From positions 1-64,000 of the forward strand of contig NZ_NPDX01000003.1 of NCBI RefSeq assembly GCF_002811945.1: 64,000 nt of DNA. The letters run 5' to 3'. The stretch comes from Leptospira harrisiae. Its GTDB lineage: Bacteria; Spirochaetota; Leptospiria; Leptospirales; Leptospiraceae. Shown here in pieces: positions 1-7,724 of this stretch. The position numbers and the translations under genes are program-made. Every line of letters starts with the position of its first letter. Within the stretch, counting starts at the first letter, position 1. Below the pieces are notes generated by a model. The model was given only the letters and a program-made list of their open reading frames with translations, was not told the origin of the DNA and ran no database searches.

Positions 1-2
1 AA

Positions 3-200
3 TATTACTTTCTTTCCTATCTAGTTTTCCTATTCTTTATTGAATTTCTTAAAAACGAAATCCCTTATATTTCCACATTTACAAATAACTTAAATTCTCA
101 TGATAAAACTATGCAAAATTCTTGGTCAGGATTTTCATTCTCTCAAATACAATCTTTATTATTTGGAATCTTATTTTTATTCAAAAGTTATAAAAAATAA
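3..200 (+). CDS. Lgt-like protein, C-terminal part (cut by window edge)
   Basis: An open frame runs in from the left edge and stops at 198-200, giving about 65 residues. It has a hydrophobic segment ending in an acidic FIEFLKNE stretch, then GFSFSQIQSLLFGILF and a basic tail. This resembles the end of prolipoprotein diacylglyceryl transferase, where an E-F/L-R turn is followed by a serine/glutamine-rich entry into the last membrane helix. Lgt attaches diacylglycerol to lipoprotein cysteines at the inner membrane. Only the tail is visible, so the family call is tentative, and whether this is the main lgt copy or a paralogue cannot be told. Confidence 0.45.
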   Translation, partial: YYFLSYLVFLFFIEFLKNEIPYISTFTNNLNSHDKTMQNSWSGFSFSQIQSLLFGILFLFKSYKK

Positions 201-283
201 ATCACTATATCAAAACTAACTCTATTTTTGAATACCATAAATATTCAAATTGACAATAAATATAAACACTAGCAAGTTATGTT

Positions 284-895
284 ATGCGTTATATTCTATT
301 TTTTTCATTAATAATTTGCTTTAGCTGTAAAACAAATGACTCTATTGAAGAGGTTCCTTTAGCAGCCCTTTCGATCTTAACAATACAGAACTCTGATTCA
401 GGTATTTACATTTATTCGCTAGGTTCTCCAATAAATGCAGTGTTCGGAGATCGCTCCACAACAGATACATTATGTACTAATCGTAAATCTGATCCTTCTC
501 TCGCTTCACGAATAAAAGGAAATAATTCAAAAGCTTTTGTTTCTTATTCAAGTTCTGATGAAATTAGAGATTTTCCTGAAAACTATTCCCTTCCTGTGAA
601 TTTACCTATTCGTGCTCCAAACAATGTAATAATTGCAAATAACTGGCGTGATTTTATGGATGGAGATTTAGCCATCACTATGACGGCTGCCAATATAATA
701 CGAGATTCGTCCGTTTCGAGAATTTGGACTTTTTCAAATCTAAATGGAGCGTTTAATATTACTTTTAATTGCGGCGCAGGCACTTCTACAGTTGGAAACG
801 GTGCGTACTGGAATATGTCTACTTTAGTATATACAATGGACGTGCAGCTATGTACAAATACAACTTCTCTTGAATTATTATGCTTATCCTATTAA
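284..895 (+). CDS. Putative lipoprotein, 203 aa, unknown function
   Basis: The protein starts with a short hydrophobic signal and a spirochaete-type lipobox (ICFSC, Cys15), so it is probably an exported lipoprotein. The mature part is rich in Ser, Thr and Asn, with scattered cysteines (near residues 63, 162, 190 and 199), and looks like a beta-rich extracytoplasmic domain. I do not recognise a family. No clear Shine-Dalgarno sequence precedes the ATG. The gene lies between the Lgt-like tail and an attC-like repeat that begins 22 bases after its stop, the layout expected of a gene cassette. DNA just before the start contains GTTATGCG, which resembles the conserved right end of such repeats. 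Confidence 0.65.
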   Translation: MRYILFFSLIICFSCKTNDSIEEVPLAALSILTIQNSDSGIYIYSLGSPINAVFGDRSTTDTLCTNRKSDPSLASRIKGNNSKAFVSYSSSDEIRDFPENYSLPVNLPIRAPNNVIIANNWRDFMDGDLAITMTAANIIRDSSVSRIWTFSNLNGAFNITFNCGAGTSTVGNGAYWNMSTLVYTMDVQLCTNTTSLELLCLSY

Positions 896-916
896 TCTAA
901 AGCTTTATTTCGTCAC

Positions 917-1082
917 TTCGCATAACAGCGGCGAATCGCTTCGGCACTTGAGGCCTCGCTCGGTCTGCGACACATAGGCTTCTGGCACTCCTCTTGCTTT
1001 CGCAAGCATCGTTCCAGTCCCTAGCGTCCCGTTCGGGACTCAGGGTCGGGGAACGTCGTCTCCGCTAGTTCGTTATACGAAA
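917..1082. repeat. attC-like structured repeat, copy A (complete)
   Basis: This GC-rich element of about 165 bp sits in AT-rich DNA. Its ends are a near-perfect inverted repeat: TTCGCATAAC at 917-926 and GTTATACGAA at 1072-1081, with 9 of 10 positions complementary. A second complementary pair lies inside, AGCGG at 927 and CCGCT at 1062. The interior holds further small hairpins, such as GTCCCGTTCGGGAC near 1026 and CTTGC/GCAAG near 993. Ends of the form RYYYAAC...GTTRRRY and a foldable bottom strand are hallmarks of integron attC sites, but the internal spacing is not fully canonical. A MITE-like or leptospiral interspersed repeat is the alternative. A second copy lies near 2722. Confidence 0.6.
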
Positions 1083-1524
1083 TTGCTGCAATGTATGCCT
1101 CAGGACATGGGTAACACTTTTGTAGCAAGACATAGTGTCGGCGGCCTCGAATACGTGGTCATGTACTTTCTCGCTTACCTAAGACTGATGCCAACGGACG
1201 CTTGCTACGCGCTTCGCCTCGCTTGACTACTATATTTGGTTCGTATTTTTTTTGCGTTACATTTCATAAGGAACCTAGGCGCTGGGTCATTCAGGATACA
1301 TTCTGTGGTCGGCATAATATTGCTCGACGTCAGTCTTGTCGCAAGGTTGATGTTGAGTATGTTCAAGCGTAGCAGATTGTCACGCTTTACCTCAATAAAC
1401 TGAATGTCCGCATCTGTATCGGCACTATTCATTATGAATTCTGAAATTGAAATTGAATTTGACTTTTGGAATACACAGATTGGGCATATATTTTGGTTAA
1501 GTCAATTTTAACAGGTGGCTGAAG
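1083..1524. other. Stretch between repeat A and the PhzF gene, no convincing gene
   Basis: This 440-base stretch is GC-richer than the genome average near 1100-1230. It holds a 39-codon plus-strand frame (1107-1226) and a 75-codon minus-strand frame (1205-1432), neither with a ribosome-binding site or a recognisable product. Both could be decayed cassette genes. The last 80 bases are AT-rich and end in AGGTGG, 8 bases before the PhzF start codon. Confidence 0.4.
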
Positions 1525-2301
1525 ATGAGTAGCGTTTGGTGGGTGAATACTTTTGTTGGTCAAGAAGCTGGGGGAAATCCAACATGCGTGATACTTGATG
1601 ATTTTGACGAAGTTACGCGTAGTCGGGCCTCTGTGGCCCGTGCGCTTAGGGCGCCTGATACTGCTTTCATAAAGAGAGCCTCTGCTGGCCTCACGATAAA
1701 ATTTTTCTCGCCTTTGGAAGGAGAAATGTCTTTTTGCGGTCAAGGTTTCATTGCCGCCGATGCAGTGTTGCGTCAAGCGACAAAGGTTGCTGGGCCAATT
1801 GAATTTCTAACGACGGATGGCAATGTCCGGACTTTTGCGGAACCGGGCGATGGCGCACTGTCTTGGTTTGAAATTTTGAAGAGTCAAATTCGAATAGATT
1901 CCGGACCACGGCATTTGGGACACATAGTCGATAGCGGTCGCCGCCGCGCTTTTCTCCAAGTAGACAGTGCTGAGCTTGAGAATTTAAACCTCGATTCAAG
2001 CGAAGTAATTCGCACCTGTACCGAATATAACATTAAGGGGTTATGTTTTTATGCATATGAGAGGCGTGATGTTCTGCGCCTCCGCGTGTTTACAGTTTCC
2101 CTAGGCGGCAGGGAAGATATTTCTACTGGCGGTGCGGTTGCTGGTCTAGCCCCATTGATACCATCCGGAAAATGGCTTGTCCAGCAAGGTTCGGGACATT
2201 TTCTTAATCGCGGTGAATTGAGACTCAATAATAATATTGAAACTGATAGTATCTCAGTCGGGGGGTGCGTCGAATTTGTAGCCCAAGGTAATCTCCTCTA
2301 A
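1525..2301 (+). CDS. PhzF-family isomerase-like protein
   Basis: PhzF-fold proteins are two-lobed isomerases or epimerases resembling diaminopimelate epimerase. Family marks are visible: the N-terminal VNTFVGQEAGGNPTCV with its GNP turn, then the FCGQG loop (usually FCGHA/T) near residue 74, and the second-lobe loop STGGAVAGL near 210. The catalytic Glu of the usual ETTF/ETAF motif is replaced by Asp (APDTAF, near residue 45), so activity or substrate may differ. At 258 aa it is slightly short for the family. Base composition is richer in GC than neighbouring genes, and it sits between two attC-like repeats, so horizontal acquisition is likely. AGGTGG upstream supports the start. Substrate is unknown. 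Confidence 0.75.
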   Translation: MSSVWWVNTFVGQEAGGNPTCVILDDFDEVTRSRASVARALRAPDTAFIKRASAGLTIKFFSPLEGEMSFCGQGFIAADAVLRQATKVAGPIEFLTTDGNVRTFAEPGDGALSWFEILKSQIRIDSGPRHLGHIVDSGRRRAFLQVDSAELENLNLDSSEVIRTCTEYNIKGLCFYAYERRDVLRLRVFTVSLGGREDISTGGAVAGLAPLIPSGKWLVQQGSGHFLNRGELRLNNNIETDSISVGGCVEFVAQGNLL

Positions 2302-2721
2302 GTCCGATGCATGAAAAATCTGCGCAATTACTTTAAACAAAAAATTCTACGCACTGCGAGCGAGCTGCTACGATCACATTTTTGTAGTGAATTATATTTA
2401 CAAATTAATCAATTGACACAGGCGTCAAAAAAACGCCATCGCATATCCCAACTTATACGTCATTGCTGCTAGAATATTCGTAGGTTCCTCGACAGTTTTA
2501 AGAGTGTGGAGTACATCGAATGGAAAAACTTTTATTCTGTGATTTTGAATAATGTAATTTCAGGATCGGTTCTAGTCGTCCAGAATCCTACACTGGTTAA
2601 TTCATTGTCCCCTTCATCTTCATTGCCCGGAATTCATTCGGAGTTCTAAAAATAAAAATCGAAGAATCGCGGAAGAGGTCCTATTCATCGTCAAGAATTA
2701 AAATGGTAAAGATGCCGCAAC
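2302..2721. other. Stretch without an intact gene
   Basis: No intact reading frame of useful length is seen on either strand in these 420 bases. A short inverted repeat (GGCGT, 7 bases, ACGCC) at 2421-2437 could be a terminator hairpin. Minus-strand coding remnants are described separately at 2425-2556. Confidence 0.5.
2425..2556 (-). pseudogene. Possible frameshifted gene remnant
   Basis: On the minus strand an open frame with no usable start ends at 2425 and reads, near its end, TVEEPTNILAAMTYKLGYAM. Just upstream, in a different frame, gene-like sequence reads VGFWTTRTDPEITLFKITE before a stop. The two pieces together look like the C-terminal half of one gene broken by a frameshift. I do not recognise the family. 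The call rests only on amino-acid texture, so it is weak. Confidence 0.3.
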
Positions 2722-2842
2722 TTCGTATAACATCCGCTAACCACTTCGCTTCGGCACTGCCGGCCTCGCTTGGCCTGCGGCACATTCCCCTTCTGGCACT
2801 CGCTTGCATACGCAAGCTACGTGACCAGTCCCTAACGTCCCG
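2722..2842. repeat. attC-like structured repeat, copy B (right end missing)
   Basis: This copy starts TTCGTATAAC at 2722 and matches copy A through the core (for example CTTCGGCACT, TTCTGGCACT, CGCAAGC and CCAGTCCCTA), with roughly four of five bases identical by eye. It stops at ACGTCCCG near 2842, where copy A continues for about 50 more bases to its right inverted repeat. It therefore lacks the second arm and is probably inactive. The short minus-strand reading frame over it is an artefact of the repeat. Confidence 0.6.
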
Positions 2843-3197
2843 AAATGTAATTAAACAGAAATGCAACCTTTAAATTTTAAATATCAACTTACGTAGAAAT
2901 TCTTAGAAATTTGATACCCCTTTTACCTTGCACCTATAAATAATCAGTTTAAAAAAAAAGAAACTAACACTTTAGAATCATCGCAAATCAAGAAAATTTG
3001 CCTTTTATATATTTTTATAAACTCAGACCTACGTCTCTTTTATAAACTAAATTTTTAAGAAAAAAATGCAACGATCCAAATGATATTAATTAAAAGCACT
3101 ATTATAAAACAAAAATAAATTGAAATACTAATTGCAAAATTTACCAAGTTACCCAAAATTTTAAGCCATATAAATCTCATCAGAGAAAATCGATTAA
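2843..3197. other. AT-rich intergenic stretch
   Basis: These 355 bases are strongly AT-rich with stops in all frames. No gene, clear promoter or terminator could be made out. The change from the GC-rich repeat to this composition marks the right edge of the variable cassette-like region. Confidence 0.5.
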
Positions 3198-3782
3198 ATG
3201 AAGAAGGATTTTAGGCCAATGAGTACCAAACGAAGTTTATCTCAACAACAAATAAAAGACATACTCTCAGTTCTAAAAAACAGGTTTGGAAAAAACATGA
3301 ATCGTCACCTCAACTTGGAATGGAAGAAATTACAAAAAAAATTGGAAACTAACATCGAAAAACTTTGGTCACTTCATGAAATGGAAAGAACAGGTGGTGA
3401 ACCCGATGTAATCAGATATGATCAAAAAACAAAAGAATACATATTCTATGACTGTTCCCCTGAATCACCGAAAGAAAGAAGAAGTCTTTGTTATGACCAA
3501 AAGGCATTGGAATCAAGAAAAGAGAACAAACCCAAAAATGGTGCTCTTGAAATGGCAAATGCAATGGGCATCAATTTACTTTCGGAAGAGCAATATAGAG
3601 AATTACAATCTTTTGGAAACTTTGACACAAAAACATCAAGCTGGATCTTAACTCCAACTAAAATTAGAGAATTAGGTGGAGCACTATTTGCAGATTTCCG
3701 TTATGATGAGGTATTCATTTATCACAATGGAGCTGAATCATACTACGCGGTAAGAGGATTTCGCGGATCTCTTCGGGTATGA
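3198..3782 (+). CDS. DUF4256 family protein
   Basis: The 194-aa protein matches the DUF4256 family over nearly its full length. Visible family blocks are GGEPDVI near residue 70, the FYDCSPESP/RRSLCYD core around 90-105, EEQYRELQ near 137, FDTKTSSW near 147, and the C-terminal FIYHNGAESYYAVRGFRG. Family members are small soluble proteins of unknown biochemical function found in many bacteria. Two starts are possible, the ATG at 3198 or the ATG at 3219, which is preceded by TTAGG at short spacing. The frame stays open for 59 codons after the TGA (see findings). Confidence 0.85.
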   Translation: MKKDFRPMSTKRSLSQQQIKDILSVLKNRFGKNMNRHLNLEWKKLQKKLETNIEKLWSLHEMERTGGEPDVIRYDQKTKEYIFYDCSPESPKERRSLCYDQKALESRKENKPKNGALEMANAMGINLLSEEQYRELQSFGNFDTKTSSWILTPTKIRELGGALFADFRYDEVFIYHNGAESYYAVRGFRGSLRV

Positions 3783-4023
3783 AGACAAAACAAAAAGTCA
3801 AAAAAAGCGGAAACAGCCTGCGCTATTATTCAAATATCCTATTTTAGCAGTTGTGCTAATAACACAAATAAACCTTCTTATTGTTCATCATTGTTTGGAG
3901 AATGTACTTTAGCTTGTGCTTTAACAGTCTCAGTTTTTGCAATTGGGTGTGGGTTATGAAAAAAAATGAAACATTGTATAATTTTAGTTTCACAGCGAAA
4001 AAAAATCAAATAAACTTGATTCC

Positions 4024-4677
4024 ATGTCAAATTTGTTCATAAATAGGTTGGCCCCAATTGAGGATTATAAGCGGAGATGGGAAAACTTTATACCATCTAA
4101 CCTAGATTACGAGAAAACGTTTAGAGAAAATAGTCAAATTGGATTGGCGATAAAACCAAATGATACTCTTTGGTATATCAGAGAAATTGAAAATAAGATT
4201 TCCCTTTCAACAGGAAAATGGGGAACAAAACAGGCATTTGCCAATCGTTTAATCACAACCACTCAATCGGAACATTTATTCTCTTCAGCCTTTTGGAAAA
4301 AATATTCAGCAAATCGATGTTTGATTCCTGTTTTTGCATATTTTGAATGGCAAATGCAAATGACTGGTAAAAAACATAAGTTCAAAATTGAATTTAAGGA
4401 TAAAAATTCCTTTTTTGGAGGAATATGGGGACCAATGCAGGAGAGCACGACTTGGGTAACGATTCTTACGCAAGAGGCAAATGAGAAAACCGCAGAAATC
4501 CATAATTCTGGCGATAATAAGCATAGACAACCAATTGTGATACGGAACGAAAATCAAAACTCGTGGTTAAATACAAAAGTAATTTCTGAGTCAGATACAA
4601 AAAATTTGATTACTCAGTTTCAACAAACTGAAATAATTACAGAAGATTTAGACCACGAACAGACTTTATTTGACTAA
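4024..4677 (+). CDS. SRAP-domain (YedK/HMCES-like) protein lacking Cys2
   Basis: SRAP proteins shield abasic sites in single-stranded DNA by a covalent link through the N-terminal Cys2. The SRAP scaffold is visible: GKWG near residue 63 (usual WGL), FANRLITTT near 72 (usual NARxET), RCLIPVFAYFEWQ near 100 with the active-site Glu, FGGIWG near 130, and IHN near 158 for the active-site His. The start reads Met-Ser-Asn where the family has Met-Cys-Gly-Arg. The upstream in-frame DNA reaches a TAG with no other ATG, so Cys2 is really absent here. The protein may be a non-crosslinking paralogue or a decayed copy. Length (217 aa) is normal. Confidence 0.75.
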   Translation: MSNLFINRLAPIEDYKRRWENFIPSNLDYEKTFRENSQIGLAIKPNDTLWYIREIENKISLSTGKWGTKQAFANRLITTTQSEHLFSSAFWKKYSANRCLIPVFAYFEWQMQMTGKKHKFKIEFKDKNSFFGGIWGPMQESTTWVTILTQEANEKTAEIHNSGDNKHRQPIVIRNENQNSWLNTKVISESDTKNLITQFQQTEIITEDLDHEQTLFD

Positions 4678-5289
4678 TCATAAAACATCTAGTTCAATAC
4701 CTGGCATAGGTATATAACCTGGTAAACTTTCTATACGATGTAACCATTTTTTTATATTTTTATATTCTGTTAGATCAACTTTGCCTTGGTGACTCAATGC
4801 TATATAAGGATACATTGCTATATCAGCAATACTTAAAGAGTCCGTTGCTATCCAAAGTCTCGAAGTTAACTTTTTATCTAATAGAGAAAGAAGATTTTCA
4901 GTAACTTGTTTTGTTTCTTCTAAATTGATGGTACGTCCCAATAAATAGTGCACCCTTAATGCCCCAGGTCCACGAGAAACTTCATTTGCAGCAGTTGAGA
5001 GCCAAGCAACGATCTCAGCTGACTTTGCGGGGTCATTAGGAAACCAATGTTCCTCTCCGTATGCACGAGCTAAATAAACTAAAATTGCCTGGCTATCTCT
5101 TAGAATTATATTATTATCTTTAAGAACGGGAACTTGGCCAAAAGGATTTAATTCTAGGAAGTTTTCAGACTTATGTATTTTATCCGCAGGATTTAAGCTT
5201 CTGCTTTCATACTGAAGATTCAAAAATGATAACAGTAACCTAATTTTGTAGCTATTTCCGGACATTGTAAATTCGAATAATTCAATCAT
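4678..5289 (-). CDS. Glutathione S-transferase family protein
   Basis: The 203-aa protein has the two GST domains. The N-terminal thioredoxin-like half begins MIELFEFTMSGNSYKIRLLL, contains the cis-proline loop (FGQVPVL, near residue 55) and the glutathione gamma-glutamyl contact (LRDSQAILVYLA, near 66). The C-terminal helical half has the conserved SIADIAMYPY N-capping motif near 155. It probably conjugates or reduces electrophiles with glutathione or another thiol in the cytoplasm. It ends immediately after the convergent SRAP gene. Substrate cannot be inferred. Confidence 0.85.
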   Translation of the reverse strand: MIELFEFTMSGNSYKIRLLLSFLNLQYESRSLNPADKIHKSENFLELNPFGQVPVLKDNNIILRDSQAILVYLARAYGEEHWFPNDPAKSAEIVAWLSTAANEVSRGPGALRVHYLLGRTINLEETKQVTENLLSLLDKKLTSRLWIATDSLSIADIAMYPYIALSHQGKVDLTEYKNIKKWLHRIESLPGYIPMPGIELDVL

Positions 5290-5424
5290 AACCTTTTCTA
5301 TACCAAGCTAACGTAAGAGCTAGCAATGTTTTTTTTAGATAAATAGTTTTCTAAAATTTTAAATCAAAAACAAACACTTCTATATAATTAGATAAATTCT
5401 TCATCACTAAGTTTAAAAAGTAAT

Positions 5425-5862
5425 TTATTTCTTTACCTCATCGCCAAATATTATTCTGAATTCTTTCAATAAAATCAAAAATGTTTTTCTATTTTTCACA
5501 GACATTGCGCTCAATATAAGATCAAAATGGCTTAAAATTCTTTTTGGTAATATCTTTTCTAATGATTTACCTTTTACAGTGAGACTAATCAGAGTTGATC
5601 TTTTGTCAAGTTTCGATATTTCCACTTGAATCAGACCCGCACCTTCCATTCGGCTAATCATTTTCGATGCGGATGGTGCATCTTGTAGTGTTAATTCAAT
5701 GATTTGTTTTTGACTCAATTTACCTTTTTGCCAAAGCATCGCCAATACCTGCCACTGTTCAGGTGACAATTTAAAATCTCTGAGACAACGGATCAGTTCT
5801 CTTCGAAAAAGAAGGGCAACCCGATTCAAATTAAACCCAATTTGGTCATCTAATAAAAACAT
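5425..5862 (-). CDS. MarR family transcriptional regulator
   Basis: This 145-aa protein has the MarR layout: a helical dimerisation start, the winged-helix core LSPEQWQVLAMLWQKGKLS near residues 37-55, the recognition region DAPSASKMISRMEGAGLI near 65-85, and the wing SKLDKRSTLISLT near 88-100. It is transcribed divergently from a DoxX-like gene 110 bases away, and the space between carries two palindromes described separately. The likely job is ligand- or redox-relieved repression of its own gene and the DoxX gene. Confidence 0.87.
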   Translation of the reverse strand: MFLLDDQIGFNLNRVALLFRRELIRCLRDFKLSPEQWQVLAMLWQKGKLSQKQIIELTLQDAPSASKMISRMEGAGLIQVEISKLDKRSTLISLTVKGKSLEKILPKRILSHFDLILSAMSVKNRKTFLILLKEFRIIFGDEVKK

Positions 5863-5896
5863 ATTATTTCGCTCATTTTATGTTAAGCAAATTTAG

Positions 5897-5955
5897 TTGT
5901 CCAGACAAATTTACAGTGACAAAAATTTATTGTCTAAAAATAATTGTTCTGACAA
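5897..5955. promoter_or_regulatory. Two MarR-type operator palindromes
   Basis: Two 12-bp dyads lie between the divergent marR and doxX-like genes: TTGTCCAGACAA at 5897-5908 (5-bp arms) and TTGTTCTGACAA at 5944-5955 (4-bp arms). Their centres are 47 bp apart. The second lies 17 bases before the DoxX start. Position and symmetry fit binding sites for the adjacent MarR dimer; the assignment is inference. Confidence 0.55.
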
Positions 5956-5972
5956 CTATTTTGGAGTATTTT

Positions 5973-6362
5973 ATGAAACAAATTGATATGGTTTTAAGAG
6001 TGTTACTCGGAACAGTTTTTATCTTATTCGGGTTTAATAAATTCTATGTTTACATGCCCACTCCACCGATGACACCAAATGCTGCAAATTTTATTGCTGC
6101 TATCATCAGTACCGGATATTTATGGGAGTTAGTTGGAGTATTGGAAATTTCGGGTGGTATTCTGGTTATCTGTAGAAAAACAACTGTCATTGGATTAATC
6201 ATTTTAACTCCAATTATCATTAATATTATTTTATATTTAGGATTTTTACAATATAGTATTGGACCTGCCCCATTTCTGATGATTTTCTTTTTGCTATTAA
6301 GTTGCATTACCTTAGCATGGAAACGTAAAGCGAAGTGGGAAAAATTATTTCAGCTTAGGTGA
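5973..6362 (+). CDS. DoxX-like membrane protein
   Basis: A 129-aa membrane protein with four hydrophobic segments. The N-terminal VLRVLLGTVFILFGFNKF is typical of DoxX/DoxX-like proteins, as is ELVGVLEISGGILV near residue 55. Such proteins take part in quinone-linked or redox-stress membrane functions, but the exact role is unknown. I chose the ATG at 5973, preceded by TTGGAG at suitable spacing, over an upstream ATG at 5880 that would add 31 unlikely residues across the operator region. Control by the divergent MarR is likely. Confidence 0.82.
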   Translation: MKQIDMVLRVLLGTVFILFGFNKFYVYMPTPPMTPNAANFIAAIISTGYLWELVGVLEISGGILVICRKTTVIGLIILTPIIINIILYLGFLQYSIGPAPFLMIFFLLLSCITLAWKRKAKWEKLFQLR

Positions 6363-6512
6363 AAATGTTAATTCATCAATTCGTTGCTCATGATTTTCAG
6401 TTGAAGTAACAAAAAAGAACATTTGAATCTGGATCGAAACAACCTGGAAGATTAAGACACAAACTAAATTTGATAATCAGGAATACTTATTACGATTTTA
6501 GTTTGTGAAAAA

Positions 6513-7097
6513 TTAATCTCGTTTATATAACCAAGTTTTTATCAAACTTGTATACTTGGGCATAATCACAAAAACCATTAAAAATACAATGGTCGCTGAA
6601 ATAAAAAAAGAATCAATGAGTCTATTTTCGGGGAGACCAAGATTACGTAGAATCGGAATAATAATAATCGGAACTAAATTAACCAAAGGAAAAATTGCAG
6701 AAAAAGTTACACAAAATTGTTTCCAGCGTAACGGAGGTTGAATGGACTGATTCTCAAAAGAGAATAAAAAATCAAGGCCAGATTTAGTTGCATATTGGTC
6801 GCCATTATCAAGAGAATTACTTATTTCCTGAATTAGCTGGCTTCTATTTACAGAATTCATCCAGTTATTTAAATTTTCTTCAGAATCAAACCTAATTATA
6901 AAAGTATAAGTTGTAGTAAGATTCGGAATTGGTTTGATAACCTGCCAATCCAAGTGGCCAACTGCAGCTTTGCAATATTCTGATATAATATTTAGCCAAG
7001 CTTCATATTTATTTTCCTCACCCTTCAAAACACGATGTGAAATTATAGCTGTGGCTCCATAAACATTCATTGCTGATAAGTTTACTTTTGAATTCAT
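6513..7097 (-). CDS. Antibiotic biosynthesis monooxygenase-domain membrane protein
   Basis: The first 100 residues form an ABM-type ferredoxin-like domain, with the pattern ISHRVLKGEENKYEAWLNII followed by a conserved Trp and FIIRFDSEENLNNWMNS. The C-terminal part has two or three membrane helices starting near residue 127 and the phrase PPLRWKQ just before them. This matches the group of ABM-superfamily proteins fused to a short membrane domain. Members of the fold often oxidise quinol-like or haem substrates, but this subgroup is uncharacterised. The gene stands alone. Confidence 0.78.
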   Translation of the reverse strand: MNSKVNLSAMNVYGATAIISHRVLKGEENKYEAWLNIISEYCKAAVGHLDWQVIKPIPNLTTTYTFIIRFDSEENLNNWMNSVNRSQLIQEISNSLDNGDQYATKSGLDFLFSFENQSIQPPLRWKQFCVTFSAIFPLVNLVPIIIIPILRNLGLPENRLIDSFFISATIVFLMVFVIMPKYTSLIKTWLYKRD

Positions 7098-7207
7098 TAA
7101 ACGTTAAATTGAAATACGATGCTTAACCGTCAAGATTAACTTAAAATCTAAAATTAGCCCTTTAAATAAAATTAAAAGGCTAATTTGTAAAAAAAAATTT
7201 GGTCACA

Positions 7208-7678
7208 TCAATTGATATCGTCTATCTTAATATCATTTGGTGCTGGTCTACCAACTCCTTTTTCTATGGAATCTTTTAAACTTAATAAAAAAGTTGCCCA
7301 TTTCATACTGCAATGAGCAGTAAATTCTGACTCTTTTTTCCAATCTTGATGCCTAAAATAGACAATTGTCATACTTCCTGCCTCTGACTCTTTACCCGAA
7401 TTCAATTGAAAATCAATGTGTGAACCAATCCAATCTTCTGGGCCAGAAACACACTCCCATAACACACGTTTTGTTTCCATTTCTCTAACTTTCATTTCCA
7501 TTGGATTTCCATGTCCAAATCCAAAAAAAATAGAATCTCCAACTGCAGACACCCCAGAAGTAAAATTTCCATCAACTTCATTTGTCCACCATTTTGATAA
7601 ACCTGTTTTAGTTGTCAAAGCTTGCCTTACTTCTATTTCAGATGCTCTGACTCCTACTTTGTGATAAATTCCGTTCAT
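7208..7678 (-). CDS. SRPBCC (AHSA1-like) domain protein
   Basis: A 156-aa START-like/AHSA1 fold protein. The N-terminal helix-loop TGLSKWWTNEVDG and the strand containing RVLWECVSGPEDW are typical of the activator-of-Hsp90-like SRPBCC group, which bind small hydrophobic ligands. It follows, on the same strand and 46 bases downstream, a second SRPBCC gene and an ArsR regulator, so the three probably form one operon. A GGAG sequence precedes the ATG. The ligand is unknown. Confidence 0.82.
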   Translation of the reverse strand: MNGIYHKVGVRASEIEVRQALTTKTGLSKWWTNEVDGNFTSGVSAVGDSIFFGFGHGNPMEMKVREMETKRVLWECVSGPEDWIGSHIDFQLNSGKESEAGSMTIVYFRHQDWKKESEFTAHCSMKWATFLLSLKDSIEKGVGRPAPNDIKIDDIN

Positions 7679-7724
7679 AAGGTTCTCCTTTATATTTATA
7701 AAATTTTAAAACTACTGCTTTGTT

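Noticed and set aside
1205..1432. 75-codon minus-strand frame ending near the GC-rich segment
   Set aside because: No ribosome-binding site and no recognisable family; kept only as part of the region description.
2681..2866. Minus-strand frame of 61 codons
   Set aside because: It lies over attC-like repeat B and owes its openness to the repeat.
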